Assembly (NCBI RefSeq): GCF_007680605.1 | Contig: NZ_VEIO01000001.1 | Span: 372,001-436,000, forward strand | From: Paenibacillus xylanexedens | GTDB taxonomy: Bacteria; Bacillota; Bacilli; Paenibacillales; Paenibacillaceae | Length of the DNA: 64,000 nt | Reading direction: 5' to 3' | Shown here: piece after piece, positions 28,310-37,620 of the stretch | Numbering within the stretch: position 1 is the first letter of the stretch | Layout: each line of letters begins with the position of its first letter | The notes under the pieces: model-generated | Databases searched by the model: none | The model's input: only the letters and a program-made list of their open reading frames with translations | Told to the model about the DNA's origin: nothing | Program-made: the position numbers and the translations under genes

Positions 28310-29947
28310 CTAATTCAAATTGACAACCCGATGAGCCGTTGGAGGGATCTCGTCCCGATCGGTTAACAGCTCGATGACAGCGACTTGATTTAACTTTAAA
28401 GCTGCCTCCAGTGCGCCAGAGAACTGTGGTAACGTTTCTGCACGGAAAGCCTTAGCTCCAAGGGACTCGGCAAATTTGACTGCATCCATGGGAACCTCGA
28501 AGAGTGTGCCATCGATACGTCCCGTCGTTTTTTCCATCCCTTTCAGAGCCATATCCAGTTGTTTGTTGTTTACAACGATAAAAATGACGGGAAGATCCTT
28601 GCATACGGCTGTGTTAATTTCCGTGCCCAGCATCATAAAACATCCGTCTCCGGTGATACATATTACGGTTTCTTCAGGTGAAGCAGCTTTGGCACCAATG
28701 GCCATGCCGATGGCATTCCCCATGCAGGCAAAGTAGGCATCAAATATGAAACTGCCGGGTTTCTTCACTTTGTACCGCTGAACGGCATGAAAGCCGTGGC
28801 TTCCGTCATCAACAAACAGTTTGTGGTCATAGGGAAGCAGTTCGCTCATCTGATCGAGAACGGCAGCGAGTGACAGATGTGGCAGATCTGGTAATGGGGA
28901 TTGATATTCAAAGGACTTGGCGACACCTGTAGAAGCAGTTGCAAGAGAGAATGGCAAGGTGCTAAGCAGGTATTGCAGATTATCTTTGATATCCCCTGTT
29001 AGTTGTAAGGTTTGAGATTGAAGAATTTTGCCTACGAAAGTTGGATCGGTATCGATTTGAATCAGCTGTGCCGGATGGTTATGCGGCTTGAGATTACAGA
29101 GCGTCATATCGCTCAGTCTGGAGCCGAGGACAATATAGAGATCACTTTGATTCAACATCTCGTCTCCGTGTGGGAATCCGCCAACACCACAGGGGCCATG
29201 ATATAAGGGGTGATCCCAAGCTATGGCTCCTTTACCTCCAGGAGTTGTCACGACTGGAATATTAAACGTTTCGGCTAGCTGCCTTAGTTCCTCATGTGCC
29301 CCGGAACGAGTTACACCTTTACCTGCAATGATTAATGGACGTTCGGCTTGATGGATTAAAGGCAGGCATCGATTCAAACCAGAGATGCTGAGCAATGGCT
29401 CAGGTTCGGGAATAACAATGTGACACGATTGAAGCTGTTCCGTTTGTACGTCAAAAGGCAGGCAAAGATGGACAGGACCTTTGTTTGGGCCAAGTGCAAT
29501 CGAAAGGGCGTGATTCAAAATGGTTCCGAAGTGATCTCCACGTTCGACCAGTTTGCTGAATCGTGTGGCAGGTCTGAACATTTCGGCCAGATCGGCCAAA
29601 TAAGAAGAGGAGTCCTGACATTGGGGGATGCCCAGTTCCTGAATAGATTGATGGCCGGTAAGAAATAAAACGGGAAGATTATTCGCCTTGGCATGGGCCG
29701 CCGCGGTAAGCAGATTGGTTCCTCCAGGACCGGAGGTGGCAAAAGCGACTCCCAAGCGGCCTGTCTGCAATGCGTAGCCTGATGCGGCAAAGCCTGAACT
29801 GGCTTCGTGGCGACCAGGGATAAACTCCAAACCGTAATCTACCATTTTCAGAAGAGCGGGACAGATGGATTTTCCGATAATACCAAATACATGAGTGACA
29901 CCCAGATTGCGCAACGTTTCTGCTAAATAATCCGCAACAGTTCTCAC
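28310..29947 (-). CDS. thiamine-diphosphate-dependent enzyme, acetolactate-synthase type
   Basis: 545 aa with the three-domain layout of the family. E48 in GRHEASS is the conserved cofactor-activating Glu. FATSGPGGTNLLT, PLIIAGKGV and the ThDP-Mg motif GDG (433-435) to NN (460-461) are present. The family decarboxylates 2-oxo acids and can ligate the carbanion to an acceptor, as in acetolactate, acyloin and menaquinone synthesis. It is not clearly ilvB: no small subunit or other ilv gene is nearby. GTG start 29947 with GAGGTG seven bases upstream. First gene of the operon shared with a CMD-like protein and a KAS III. Confidence 0.88.
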   Translation of the reverse strand: MRTVADYLAETLRNLGVTHVFGIIGKSICPALLKMVDYGLEFIPGRHEASSGFAASGYALQTGRLGVAFATSGPGGTNLLTAAAHAKANNLPVLFLTGHQSIQELGIPQCQDSSSYLADLAEMFRPATRFSKLVERGDHFGTILNHALSIALGPNKGPVHLCLPFDVQTEQLQSCHIVIPEPEPLLSISGLNRCLPLIHQAERPLIIAGKGVTRSGAHEELRQLAETFNIPVVTTPGGKGAIAWDHPLYHGPCGVGGFPHGDEMLNQSDLYIVLGSRLSDMTLCNLKPHNHPAQLIQIDTDPTFVGKILQSQTLQLTGDIKDNLQYLLSTLPFSLATASTGVAKSFEYQSPLPDLPHLSLAAVLDQMSELLPYDHKLFVDDGSHGFHAVQRYKVKKPGSFIFDAYFACMGNAIGMAIGAKAASPEETVICITGDGCFMMLGTEINTAVCKDLPVIFIVVNNKQLDMALKGMEKTTGRIDGTLFEVPMDAVKFAESLGAKAFRAETLPQFSGALEAALKLNQVAVIELLTDRDEIPPTAHRVVNLN

Positions 29948-30060
29948 GCGTGGACACCTCGTTTCAAGTAGTAGGTTTTTAGAACCAGGCGGCTTATCCG
30001 ATTGTGCATGTTGGTATTTGTCTAAGGTTGTAAGAGGAAGAATTCCTTGGTATTAGAAAT

Positions 30061-30088
30061 GGTATCTTTTTTTGTGGTTTTTTGTCAA
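30061..30088 (-). promoter_or_regulatory. candidate promoter for ThDP/KAS III operon
   Basis: A perfect -35 TTGACA on the minus strand (30083-30088) with a weak -10 (GATACC, about 30061-30066, after 16 bases). It lies about 115 bases upstream of the GTG start. Confidence 0.3.
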
Positions 30089-30229
30089 TCCTTTTCCTGA
30101 TTCTAATTACCCGAGGCTATTTACCTATACATATTGACGTGATGAAGCAGTGATAGGTTAACGCAATGCATAATCAACGGTTCTAATCCACGTTTTCTGC
30201 TATACTGAGAATGAATTGGAGGGAATGGA

Positions 30230-31210
30230 ATGACATCATTGAAAATGGCTGTGATCGGCCTGGGTAAGATGGGTTTACATATGATTCATCAAGCGGAGAA
30301 TACGCCAATGGAAATCCCCGTGGAGATTACTGCGGTTTGTGATGCGAATGAACAAGGATTGCAGGAATTTGCGGCAACTCGTCCATCGGTGAAAACATAT
30401 CTTGATTATAAACAGTTGCTGGATGAACAGCAGATTGACCTCGTGTACATTGCTGTACCACCCAAATATCATTATCCGATCGTGATGGAAGTGTTGAAGC
30501 GTCGAATTCATGTGTTCTGTGAGAAGCCGCTCGCCAACAGTCTAGAGGAAGCGCGCAAAATGGTCGAAGCTGCAGAGCAAGCTGGTGTGGTTCACGCGGT
30601 TCATTTTTCGATGCCGCATGAATCTGCTGTGTTGAAGCTGCAAGAGATGGTTAAACAACAGGCAGTGGGTGACATTCGCAAAATTGACCTGATTCTGCAG
30701 TTCCCGCAGTGGCCGCGCTCATGGCAGCAAAATGAATGGATCACAAGCCGGGATCAGGGAGGTTTTATCCTCGAAGTTGGCATTCACTGGATTCATATGA
30801 TCCAGAACGTATTCGGGCGGCTACGTGTGCTGGATGCTCAAGTGCTTTATCCTGCCGATCAACCAGATGCGTGTGAACAGGAAGTGCAGGCTGTGCTTGA
30901 AGTACAGGACGGAACCCGAGTTCATCTGCAAGGGATTTCTCAATTTGCTGGCGAAGAGCGTGTGTCCATGGTTGTATATGGCACCGAAGGCACCATTGCG
31001 CTGGAAAATTGGGAGGAACTCATGAGTGGCAAGATCGGACAGCCGTTGTCCCCCGTGGAAGTGCTGGAATCTTCCAGCGAACTGCCCGTGTTGAAACATG
31101 TCATTGCCCGTATTCAGGACAAACCGGGTAAGATCTATACGTTCCACGATGGGTACGAGGCACAACAGGTGCTGGAAGCACTTCGGAACAGTAATTCATC
31201 TACAATTTGA
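30230..31210 (+). CDS. Gfo/Idh/MocA family oxidoreductase
   Basis: 326 aa. Rossmann N-terminus MAVIGLGKMGLHMI for NAD(P), then the family EKPLANSLEEA motif carrying the catalytic-area Lys. GGFILEVGIHWIHMIQNVFG holds the His-containing substrate site. Substrates in the family are sugars, inositols or bile pigments and cannot be told from sequence. GGAGGG precedes ATG 30230. It is followed immediately by a HAD hydrolase gene, so co-transcription is likely. Confidence 0.88.
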   Translation: MTSLKMAVIGLGKMGLHMIHQAENTPMEIPVEITAVCDANEQGLQEFAATRPSVKTYLDYKQLLDEQQIDLVYIAVPPKYHYPIVMEVLKRRIHVFCEKPLANSLEEARKMVEAAEQAGVVHAVHFSMPHESAVLKLQEMVKQQAVGDIRKIDLILQFPQWPRSWQQNEWITSRDQGGFILEVGIHWIHMIQNVFGRLRVLDAQVLYPADQPDACEQEVQAVLEVQDGTRVHLQGISQFAGEERVSMVVYGTEGTIALENWEELMSGKIGQPLSPVEVLESSSELPVLKHVIARIQDKPGKIYTFHDGYEAQQVLEALRNSNSSTI

Positions 31211-31239
31211 CCAATTTCACTCCGAAAGGAACTTTGAAT

Positions 31240-31926
31240 ATGACCAATAAAGCGGGTTTGCGTAAACCGGAAGCGATGATTTTTGACATGGATGGCACGT
31301 TGTTTCAGACAGAGACCTTGCTTCTACCTGCGTATCATCAGTTATTTGATACGTTGCGTGCAGAGGGCTACTTTGAAGGAGAAACTCCGCCGGAAGAACG
31401 GATGCTCGGAAGTCTGGGCATGCTGCTTGAGGATATCTGGAAAGTTGTTATGCCTGAAGCATCCGACGCGGCTCATCGTCGTGCCGATGAATTATTGCTG
31501 CAACTCGAGATCGAAGGACTCGATGGAGGCGATTCCAAACTGTATCCCGGTGTCAAAGAAACATTGACAGAACTGAAAGCCCAAGGCATTCGTCTGTTCG
31601 TTGCCAGCAACGGGCTTGAGGATTACGTCAAGGGGGTTGCGTTCGCACACGAAATCATGCCGCTGTTTGAAGGGGTATACAGTGCGGGTCAGTACAAGAC
31701 CCCTTCCAAAATTAATCTGGTGCAGATTCTGCTGCAGAAACACCGGATTCAGGATGCCTGGATGGTAGGCGATCGTTCTTCGGACGTCGAAGCGGGCAAA
31801 ATGAACAACCAGACCGTTATAGGCTGTGCTTATGCCGGATTCGGCAGGGATGAAGAACTTGCCGGATCCGATGCACTGATCTCGGATTTCACGGATTTGC
31901 TTCGTCTATATGAAGAAGCAGAATAA
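31240..31926 (+). CDS. HAD family hydrolase
   Basis: 228 aa. HAD motifs: I, IFDMDGTLFQTE; II, FVASNGL; III, Lys in KTPSKINLV; IV, WMVGDRSSDVEAG. The cap is helical (C1 type), as in phosphoglycolate or beta-phosphoglucomutase-like members. The frame is open from a TTG at 31207 that overlaps the oxidoreductase stop, but AAAGGA at 31226-31231 favours ATG 31240. Substrate unknown; it may dephosphorylate a sugar metabolite of the upstream gene. Confidence 0.85.
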   Translation: MTNKAGLRKPEAMIFDMDGTLFQTETLLLPAYHQLFDTLRAEGYFEGETPPEERMLGSLGMLLEDIWKVVMPEASDAAHRRADELLLQLEIEGLDGGDSKLYPGVKETLTELKAQGIRLFVASNGLEDYVKGVAFAHEIMPLFEGVYSAGQYKTPSKINLVQILLQKHRIQDAWMVGDRSSDVEAGKMNNQTVIGCAYAGFGRDEELAGSDALISDFTDLLRLYEEAE

Positions 31927-32062
31927 GTGCTTTAACGCTGCATGATCATGGCAACACCCCTGACAAACACAAAGCTAGCTGACCTTCATATCTATGTCTG
32001 AGCACCAGCAAAACAGTGCATAAACAACGGCTATATCAACGATTCAAAGCTCTTTACCACAT

Positions 32063-32100
32063 ACCTGTATGGGCGTTTTTTGCGCCTGTGCAGGTTTGTT
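32063..32100 (+). terminator. probable terminator after HAD gene
   Basis: A 13-bp stem with three wobble pairs (32063-32075 with 32083-32095), a T-rich loop and a moderate T tract. Confidence 0.5.
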
Positions 32101-32212
32101 TGCTTTTAGCACGAAGTCACATTCTCCCCTGTAGAAAGTTGATTTCCCTATCCCGCATGTAATGTAAATCCCTCTATACTTTCATTCAAAAGCTATAGGG
32201 GGTCTGATTCTG

Positions 32213-33103
32213 ATGAAACCATCCAAACTGAACGCCTACATCTTCATCATCCCAAGTCTCTTTCTCACATTGGTATTTGGAATCTATCCGTTGTTATGGG
32301 CTCTGCGCTACATGTTCTATGATTATCAGGGCATCGGTAAGCCGATCTTCATCGGACTGGATAACTTTGCGCGCATTATGCGTGATGGACAGTTCTGGGA
32401 CTCGGTCAAAAATACGGGCATCTATGCACTGGGTAAACTCGTTATCACCATTCCACTGTCTCTGATTCTGGCGATTATCCTGAATCGCAAATGGCGTGGA
32501 CGCTCCTTGTTCAGAGCCGTTTTTTATCTTCCAACCATTTTTAGTGCATCCGTCATGGCGATTGTCTTTTTCATCATTTTCAATTCATATAACGGCATTT
32601 TGAATCAATTGCTACTCAAGTATCACATCATCTCCTCGCCGATTGGCTGGCTGGATGCGAATCATGCCATGCTCACAACGATCATTATTGCTATATGGGG
32701 TGCTGTCGGTAACTACATGTTATTGTTCATTGCAGGTCTGCAAAGCATTCCGGAGGAGCTGTATGAGGCCGCATCACTGGATGGAGCAAGCGAATTCCAG
32801 AAATTACGCAATGTAACGATTCCGCTGCTCGGACCTGTAATGCAGATGATCATTATGCTAGCGATCACGACAGCACTGAAGGGGTACGAGAGCATTATGG
32901 TCTTAACCGAGGGCGGACCTTATGGCAAAACAGAGGTCATGTATTTATACCTGTTCAAACTGTTATTCCCTGTTTCGGCTGACACGCAATCTTTGCAACA
33001 GCTGGGTTACGGAAGTGCAGTCGGATTCACAACAGCTCTCATTGTAGGGGCGGTGACGCTCATTTACTTCCAGATTTCCAAAAAGCTTAATGATGTCTAC
33101 TAA
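32213..33103 (+). CDS. carbohydrate ABC transporter permease, UgpA/LplB type
   Basis: 296 aa with six membrane segments. The EAA loop EELYEAASLDGASEFQKLRNVTIPLLGPV is the contact site for the ATPase. First structural gene of a polysaccharide-type locus with a second permease, YesM/YesN regulators, a binding protein, a cupin and a lyase. No ATPase gene is present; in Firmicutes such importers commonly share MsmX encoded elsewhere (known for Bacillus). GGGGG-type ribosome site near 32199; ATG 32213. Confidence 0.92.
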   Translation: MKPSKLNAYIFIIPSLFLTLVFGIYPLLWALRYMFYDYQGIGKPIFIGLDNFARIMRDGQFWDSVKNTGIYALGKLVITIPLSLILAIILNRKWRGRSLFRAVFYLPTIFSASVMAIVFFIIFNSYNGILNQLLLKYHIISSPIGWLDANHAMLTTIIIAIWGAVGNYMLLFIAGLQSIPEELYEAASLDGASEFQKLRNVTIPLLGPVMQMIIMLAITTALKGYESIMVLTEGGPYGKTEVMYLYLFKLLFPVSADTQSLQQLGYGSAVGFTTALIVGAVTLIYFQISKKLNDVY

Positions 33104-33122
33104 TCTTGATTAGGAGGGAACG

Positions 33123-34007
33123 ATGATGACTCAAACCGTGCTTGCACCCGTATCTTCGAATTCAGGTTCATTCCGCTGGACTCGCTGGACGAAGCGAACC
33201 ATCCTCTTTCTATTTTTGCTGATCATTGCGATCTTGTCCCTGTTCCCGATCATCCTCGTGTTACTAGGATCGTTCAAAACCAATCAGGAACTTACCGGAG
33301 GAGCAACAATCTGGCCGAAAATATGGCAGTTCTCGAACTACAGCCAGGCTTGGAAGACGGCGAATTTTTCCGGATTTACGTTGAACAGCATCTTTGTAAG
33401 CATTGCCACAACGGTAGGAACACTGATCGTATCGTCCATGGCTGCTTATGCAGTGGATCGGGTGAATTTTAAAGGCAAAAAAGCGTATACCCTGCTCATG
33501 GCATCCACACTGTTTATTTCGATTGGTGCGGTGGTACTTAGACCACAATTTGATCTCATGGTCAAGCTGGGTCTGAACAATTCGCTGTGGGGTGTCATCA
33601 TCATATTAATCAGTGCCCATGCGGCAACCTATTTTATTCTCGTTGGGTTCTTCAAGAGTATCCCCCGTGAACTGGATGAGGCTGCGATGATTGATGGCTG
33701 TAACTTCTTTACTACCTACTGGCGGATTATCCTGCCACTTCTGCGTCCGGGTCTGGCTGTGGCTGGACTTGGTGTTTTCCAGAACTCTTGGAATGAATAT
33801 ATTCTTCCGTTTGTATTCACGATGAGCAATCCGAAGCTGCAGACCTTGCCGGTTGGTCTGGCAAACCTTCGCTACGGCATCGGGGCCGCAGCCGAAGTTC
33901 AATTAATGATGGCCGGGGCCTGTCTGTCCATTTTACCGCTGCTCGTTGTCTACATTTTTGCGAATAAATCATTCATGCAAGTTACGCTGGGTGCTGTCAA
34001 AGGTTAG
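33123..34007 (+). CDS. carbohydrate ABC transporter permease, UgpE/YtcP type
   Basis: 294 aa with six membrane segments. The EAA loop is PRELDEAAMIDGCNFFTTYW, followed by ILPLLRPGLAVAG. It pairs with the permease 20 bases upstream. AGGAGGG precedes ATG 33123 (a second ATG follows at 33126). The two permeases form the membrane channel fed by the lipoprotein encoded at 37621. Confidence 0.92.
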   Translation: MMTQTVLAPVSSNSGSFRWTRWTKRTILFLFLLIIAILSLFPIILVLLGSFKTNQELTGGATIWPKIWQFSNYSQAWKTANFSGFTLNSIFVSIATTVGTLIVSSMAAYAVDRVNFKGKKAYTLLMASTLFISIGAVVLRPQFDLMVKLGLNNSLWGVIIILISAHAATYFILVGFFKSIPRELDEAAMIDGCNFFTTYWRIILPLLRPGLAVAGLGVFQNSWNEYILPFVFTMSNPKLQTLPVGLANLRYGIGAAAEVQLMMAGACLSILPLLVVYIFANKSFMQVTLGAVKG

Positions 34008-34123
34008 GGCGGTAAAGCTGAGGAAGAGATTTCGGGGAACGGTATTCCGTGCAGATTCCGCTGTGCTATACTCTTTTTAATTACAGCGGACAGGGCCAGT
34101 CCTTGTTCAAGGAGCGACCGTCT

Positions 34124-35869
34124 ATGATGTCGTATTTCTACAAAATGTCTCTGAAAAAACGGATACAGCTCATCTACATTTTTCTCGTTGTTTTGTGCAT
34201 CAGTGTGACGGGAATTTGCTCTTATCTCTTCGCTGCCAAAAGCATAGAGCGGAACGCGCTTGAATTAAAAAAGAGCATTCTGAACAAGTCCGTACAGGTG
34301 ATGGATGAGCATCTGCGTCATATCGTCGTTTCATCCTATTCGTTCATGCTGAGTGACACGTTCACACAGGTGATGAAGGATGTGCGTAATCATAATGAGG
34401 GGCGTTATTATCAGAATCTCTCGCTGCTTCAGACCACATTTGCCCAGCTGAAGCTGGTAGAGCCGCTGATTGATACCGCCTATTTGAAGACACCGATCGG
34501 CAATTTTTTCTCGACAAAAGACTTCCCGAATCAAAGCACTGCGTTTGACAAGGAATATGGAGAAGTTGTCAAAAAAACCGGCTGGAATACGATGTGGTTC
34601 GGTTCACATCCCAGCGAATTATTCCAATCCCGGGGGAATGTGTTGTCACTGCTGCTCAAACCGATTGTGATCGACAACCATACCTTCTCGGAGGTATACA
34701 TGGTCGTTAACATGAAGGAAGCTGCGATGAGAGATATTTTAAATCAGGATCTGATGAACAGTCAGGTGCAATTGTTTTTACTTCATAAAAACGGTAGTGA
34801 GGTCATCCGCCCAGGGTCGGGGACATTTAATCTGGTGACGGAACCTGGTTTTGCACAACGATTAAATCGTGAAGCAGGTGATTTCACGTATACCAACGTA
34901 CAGGGACAAGAGATGTTGGTGAATTATTCGGCTCTATCGATGAATGAAGACTGGGTTATGGTCAGTGTTCAGTCCAAGGCCGATTTGTTATCTCCGCTGA
35001 AAAAGATTCGCTGGCTGGTCATCCTGATTATGCTGTTCTGTATCCTGCTGGCGCTCGCATTGTCCGACCTGTTATCCTCTGCGCTTCTGAAACCGCTGAA
35101 CAAATTGCGGCGGCTCATGGTTGAGGTAGAGTACAACGACTTGGAAGTACGCTTTCGCAGCAAATATGACGATGAGGTCAGTGCCGTAGGGCATCGCTTC
35201 AATCGGATGCTGGATCAGATTCAGGTTTTGTTTGAAGAGGTGCGGGCCACCGAACAGGACAAGCGAAGGTTAGAAGTGAAGGCGCTTCAAGCCCAGGTTG
35301 ATCCTCATTTTCTGTACAACACGTTAAATACGATGTTCTGGAAAAGCGAGAGCGGGGAGAAGAAGGATGTCAGCGCCATGATTGTCTCTCTCTCCCTGCT
35401 ATTCAGACTCGGGTTGAATGATGGGAAAGACATGACCACCGTGGAGCAAGAGATCAAACACGTCGAGCAGTATATGCAGTTGCAACAGCAATGTTACGAA
35501 GACTTGTTCGAATACCGGATTGAAGCAGAGGAGTCCTGCAAGGGAATCGAAATTCTAAAAATTTTGCTCCAGCCTCTGGTAGAAAATTCGATCCTGCATG
35601 GTTTTAATGATAAGGAAGATTTGGGACGCATTCTCATCCGAATTCTTCGTCTTGAAGATACACTCCGTTTGGAGGTCACGGACAATGGATGCGGCATGGA
35701 TGTAGCGAAAATGAATGCGGAAGAAGCAACAGAGGGGAACCGGAAAGGATATGCTATATCCAATCTGGTTGATCGATTAAACCTACAGTATGGTGAGCAA
35801 GCTTCACTTGTGTTCCATAGTGAAATAAACGTGGGCACGACCGTGGTCATCACCATTCCGATTAGCTAG
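34124..35869 (+). CDS. YesM-type sensor histidine kinase
   Basis: 581 aa. Membrane helix about 15-38, an extracytoplasmic sensor of about 250 residues, a second helix near 285-305, and a HAMP domain. The phosphoacceptor region is VDPHFLYNTLNTMFW, and the HATPase domain has DNGCGMD plus the His-kinase N box PLVENSILHGF. This is the YesM group (PF06580 type) that senses sugars or their binding proteins. The frame is open from 34049, but AAGGAGCG seven bases before ATG 34124 fixes the start. It pairs with the response regulator 14 bases downstream. Confidence 0.93.
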   Translation: MMSYFYKMSLKKRIQLIYIFLVVLCISVTGICSYLFAAKSIERNALELKKSILNKSVQVMDEHLRHIVVSSYSFMLSDTFTQVMKDVRNHNEGRYYQNLSLLQTTFAQLKLVEPLIDTAYLKTPIGNFFSTKDFPNQSTAFDKEYGEVVKKTGWNTMWFGSHPSELFQSRGNVLSLLLKPIVIDNHTFSEVYMVVNMKEAAMRDILNQDLMNSQVQLFLLHKNGSEVIRPGSGTFNLVTEPGFAQRLNREAGDFTYTNVQGQEMLVNYSALSMNEDWVMVSVQSKADLLSPLKKIRWLVILIMLFCILLALALSDLLSSALLKPLNKLRRLMVEVEYNDLEVRFRSKYDDEVSAVGHRFNRMLDQIQVLFEEVRATEQDKRRLEVKALQAQVDPHFLYNTLNTMFWKSESGEKKDVSAMIVSLSLLFRLGLNDGKDMTTVEQEIKHVEQYMQLQQQCYEDLFEYRIEAEESCKGIEILKILLQPLVENSILHGFNDKEDLGRILIRILRLEDTLRLEVTDNGCGMDVAKMNAEEATEGNRKGYAISNLVDRLNLQYGEQASLVFHSEINVGTTVVITIPIS

Positions 35870-35883
35870 GAGGGAGCGTACGT

Positions 35884-37491
35884 ATGGAGCAACGGACGAT
35901 GTGTGTTATGGATGATATTCAGGCTGTGGTCAAGGGCATCGTTTCCACGATTCCGTGGGAGGAGCATGAGGTTCGGATTGTGGGCACAGCGAACAATGGA
36001 GAGCAGGGCTGGTCGCTTCTGGTCGAACAGCAACCGGACATTGTCATTACGGATATCAAAATGCCTCGGCTCAGCGGACTCGAACTCATGAAGCGGGCAA
36101 CGGATGCCGGACTGCGCTCCAAGTTTATTTTTATCAGCGGATACTCCGATTTTCAATACGCCCAGGAAGCGATCAAGCTTGGAGCCTTCGATTATCTGCT
36201 CAAACCGTTTACCCCGGAAGAAATCTTGGGTGCGGTGCTAAAAGTGAGAGAGGTCATTGAGAGTGAACAGGCGAAGTCGCAGCAACTTCAAAAGCTGAAA
36301 CAGAAAGCGGTTAGCAGCAGTGAGTACGAACGTCACAGTTATCTTCTGGGTCTGCTTCGGCATGAAATCGGGGGATATCTGAATGAAAGCCGGTGGGACG
36401 AGCTTGACATGGAGCTGGATTCCTCCAACCTCAATGTCATGGTCATTGAGGTGGATGGCTATACACGCTACGGATCAACGATGCACCTGGATGCAGAGAT
36501 CGTTCCGTTTGCGGTTCAGAATATCGTCAGCGAGACATTGAATCGGTATACGAGAAGTGTTGTACTGCGTGAAAATCGTTACCGGCTGGCCGCTATATTT
36601 AATACATCCGACCAGATTGAGGTATCCGAGCTCATGGAGCAATGCCGTCGCAATGTGGAGCAATATAGCAAAAAGACCATATCCATTGGAGTCGGCACAA
36701 TGGCCCGCAGACCACAAGAAATATGGATATCTTATGCCAATGCGGATAAGGCGATATCCTATCGTTTTTACAGTGAAGGAAACTGCATTTTCCAGTATGC
36801 AGAACTGGAGAAGCAGGATGTCGTGGCTCCCGTCTATCCGTTGGAAAAGGAAAAGGAGCTATTTTACGCATTGAAATGCGGCAATGAAAGTTCGTGTCAC
36901 CGAATTATCGATGACATTTTGGAAGTTTGGCAGAACGCCAAAGGTTTTCCCGAACCACTGACGATGATCCGTCTGTTGTCCGGGCTCGCATTCGCGATCT
37001 ACCGGGCGTTCTGTGATGAGATCACAGAAGAAGAACGTCTTCGTCTGGAAGCAGACCTGACTGTGCTTGAAGCGATGCGTTCGTTGACGTTTGACGGCTG
37101 GGGAGCATACATCAAGCATTTCAGCAGTATGGGCTGCGAGATCATGGAGAAGAAACGGCTTACAGATGTCAAACAGGCGATCAGCAAATCCCAAGAGTTT
37201 ATCAGCATGAATCTGTCCGAAAATCTGACATTGCAGACTTGTGCCCAGTCGGTTCACTTAAGTCCAAGTTATTTTGCCAATGCGTTCAAGAAGGAAACGG
37301 GGTTGACGCTTATTCAATATATTACGAAGTTAAGAATGGAGAAGGCGAAGGAACTGCTGGTTGCTGGGGTGCAAGTACAGGAAATATGCCAGATGCTGGG
37401 GTATGAGGATAGACCGTATTTCAGCGGTCTGTTCAAGAAGTATTGCGGCATGACCCCTACACATTTCCGGCAGATGTATGAGAACGGATAA
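35884..37491 (+). CDS. YesN-type response regulator with AraC HTH
   Basis: 535 aa. The receiver domain has acidic pocket D10-D11, phosphorylation site D57 in DIVITDIKMPRLSG, and K107 in YLLKPF. A 270-residue central region of the YesN kind follows. The C-terminal AraC/XylS domain has LTLQTCAQSVHLSPSYFANA and LGYEDRPYFSGLFKKYCGM. It is expected to activate the surrounding carbohydrate genes when phosphorylated by the kinase just upstream. GGAGGGAGCG precedes ATG 35884. Confidence 0.93.
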   Translation: MEQRTMCVMDDIQAVVKGIVSTIPWEEHEVRIVGTANNGEQGWSLLVEQQPDIVITDIKMPRLSGLELMKRATDAGLRSKFIFISGYSDFQYAQEAIKLGAFDYLLKPFTPEEILGAVLKVREVIESEQAKSQQLQKLKQKAVSSSEYERHSYLLGLLRHEIGGYLNESRWDELDMELDSSNLNVMVIEVDGYTRYGSTMHLDAEIVPFAVQNIVSETLNRYTRSVVLRENRYRLAAIFNTSDQIEVSELMEQCRRNVEQYSKKTISIGVGTMARRPQEIWISYANADKAISYRFYSEGNCIFQYAELEKQDVVAPVYPLEKEKELFYALKCGNESSCHRIIDDILEVWQNAKGFPEPLTMIRLLSGLAFAIYRAFCDEITEEERLRLEADLTVLEAMRSLTFDGWGAYIKHFSSMGCEIMEKKRLTDVKQAISKSQEFISMNLSENLTLQTCAQSVHLSPSYFANAFKKETGLTLIQYITKLRMEKAKELLVAGVQVQEICQMLGYEDRPYFSGLFKKYCGMTPTHFRQMYENG

Positions 37492-37620
37492 GACAGAGAT
37501 CGTCATTTTTCCCACCTTGCATAGTCAGAATGTCCCTCACTTCGATATAAGTGGAACGTTTATCATTACGTTAACGGGGAACCGGACAGGTTGTCCAGAC
37601 AAGCATAAGGGGGCATTTCA

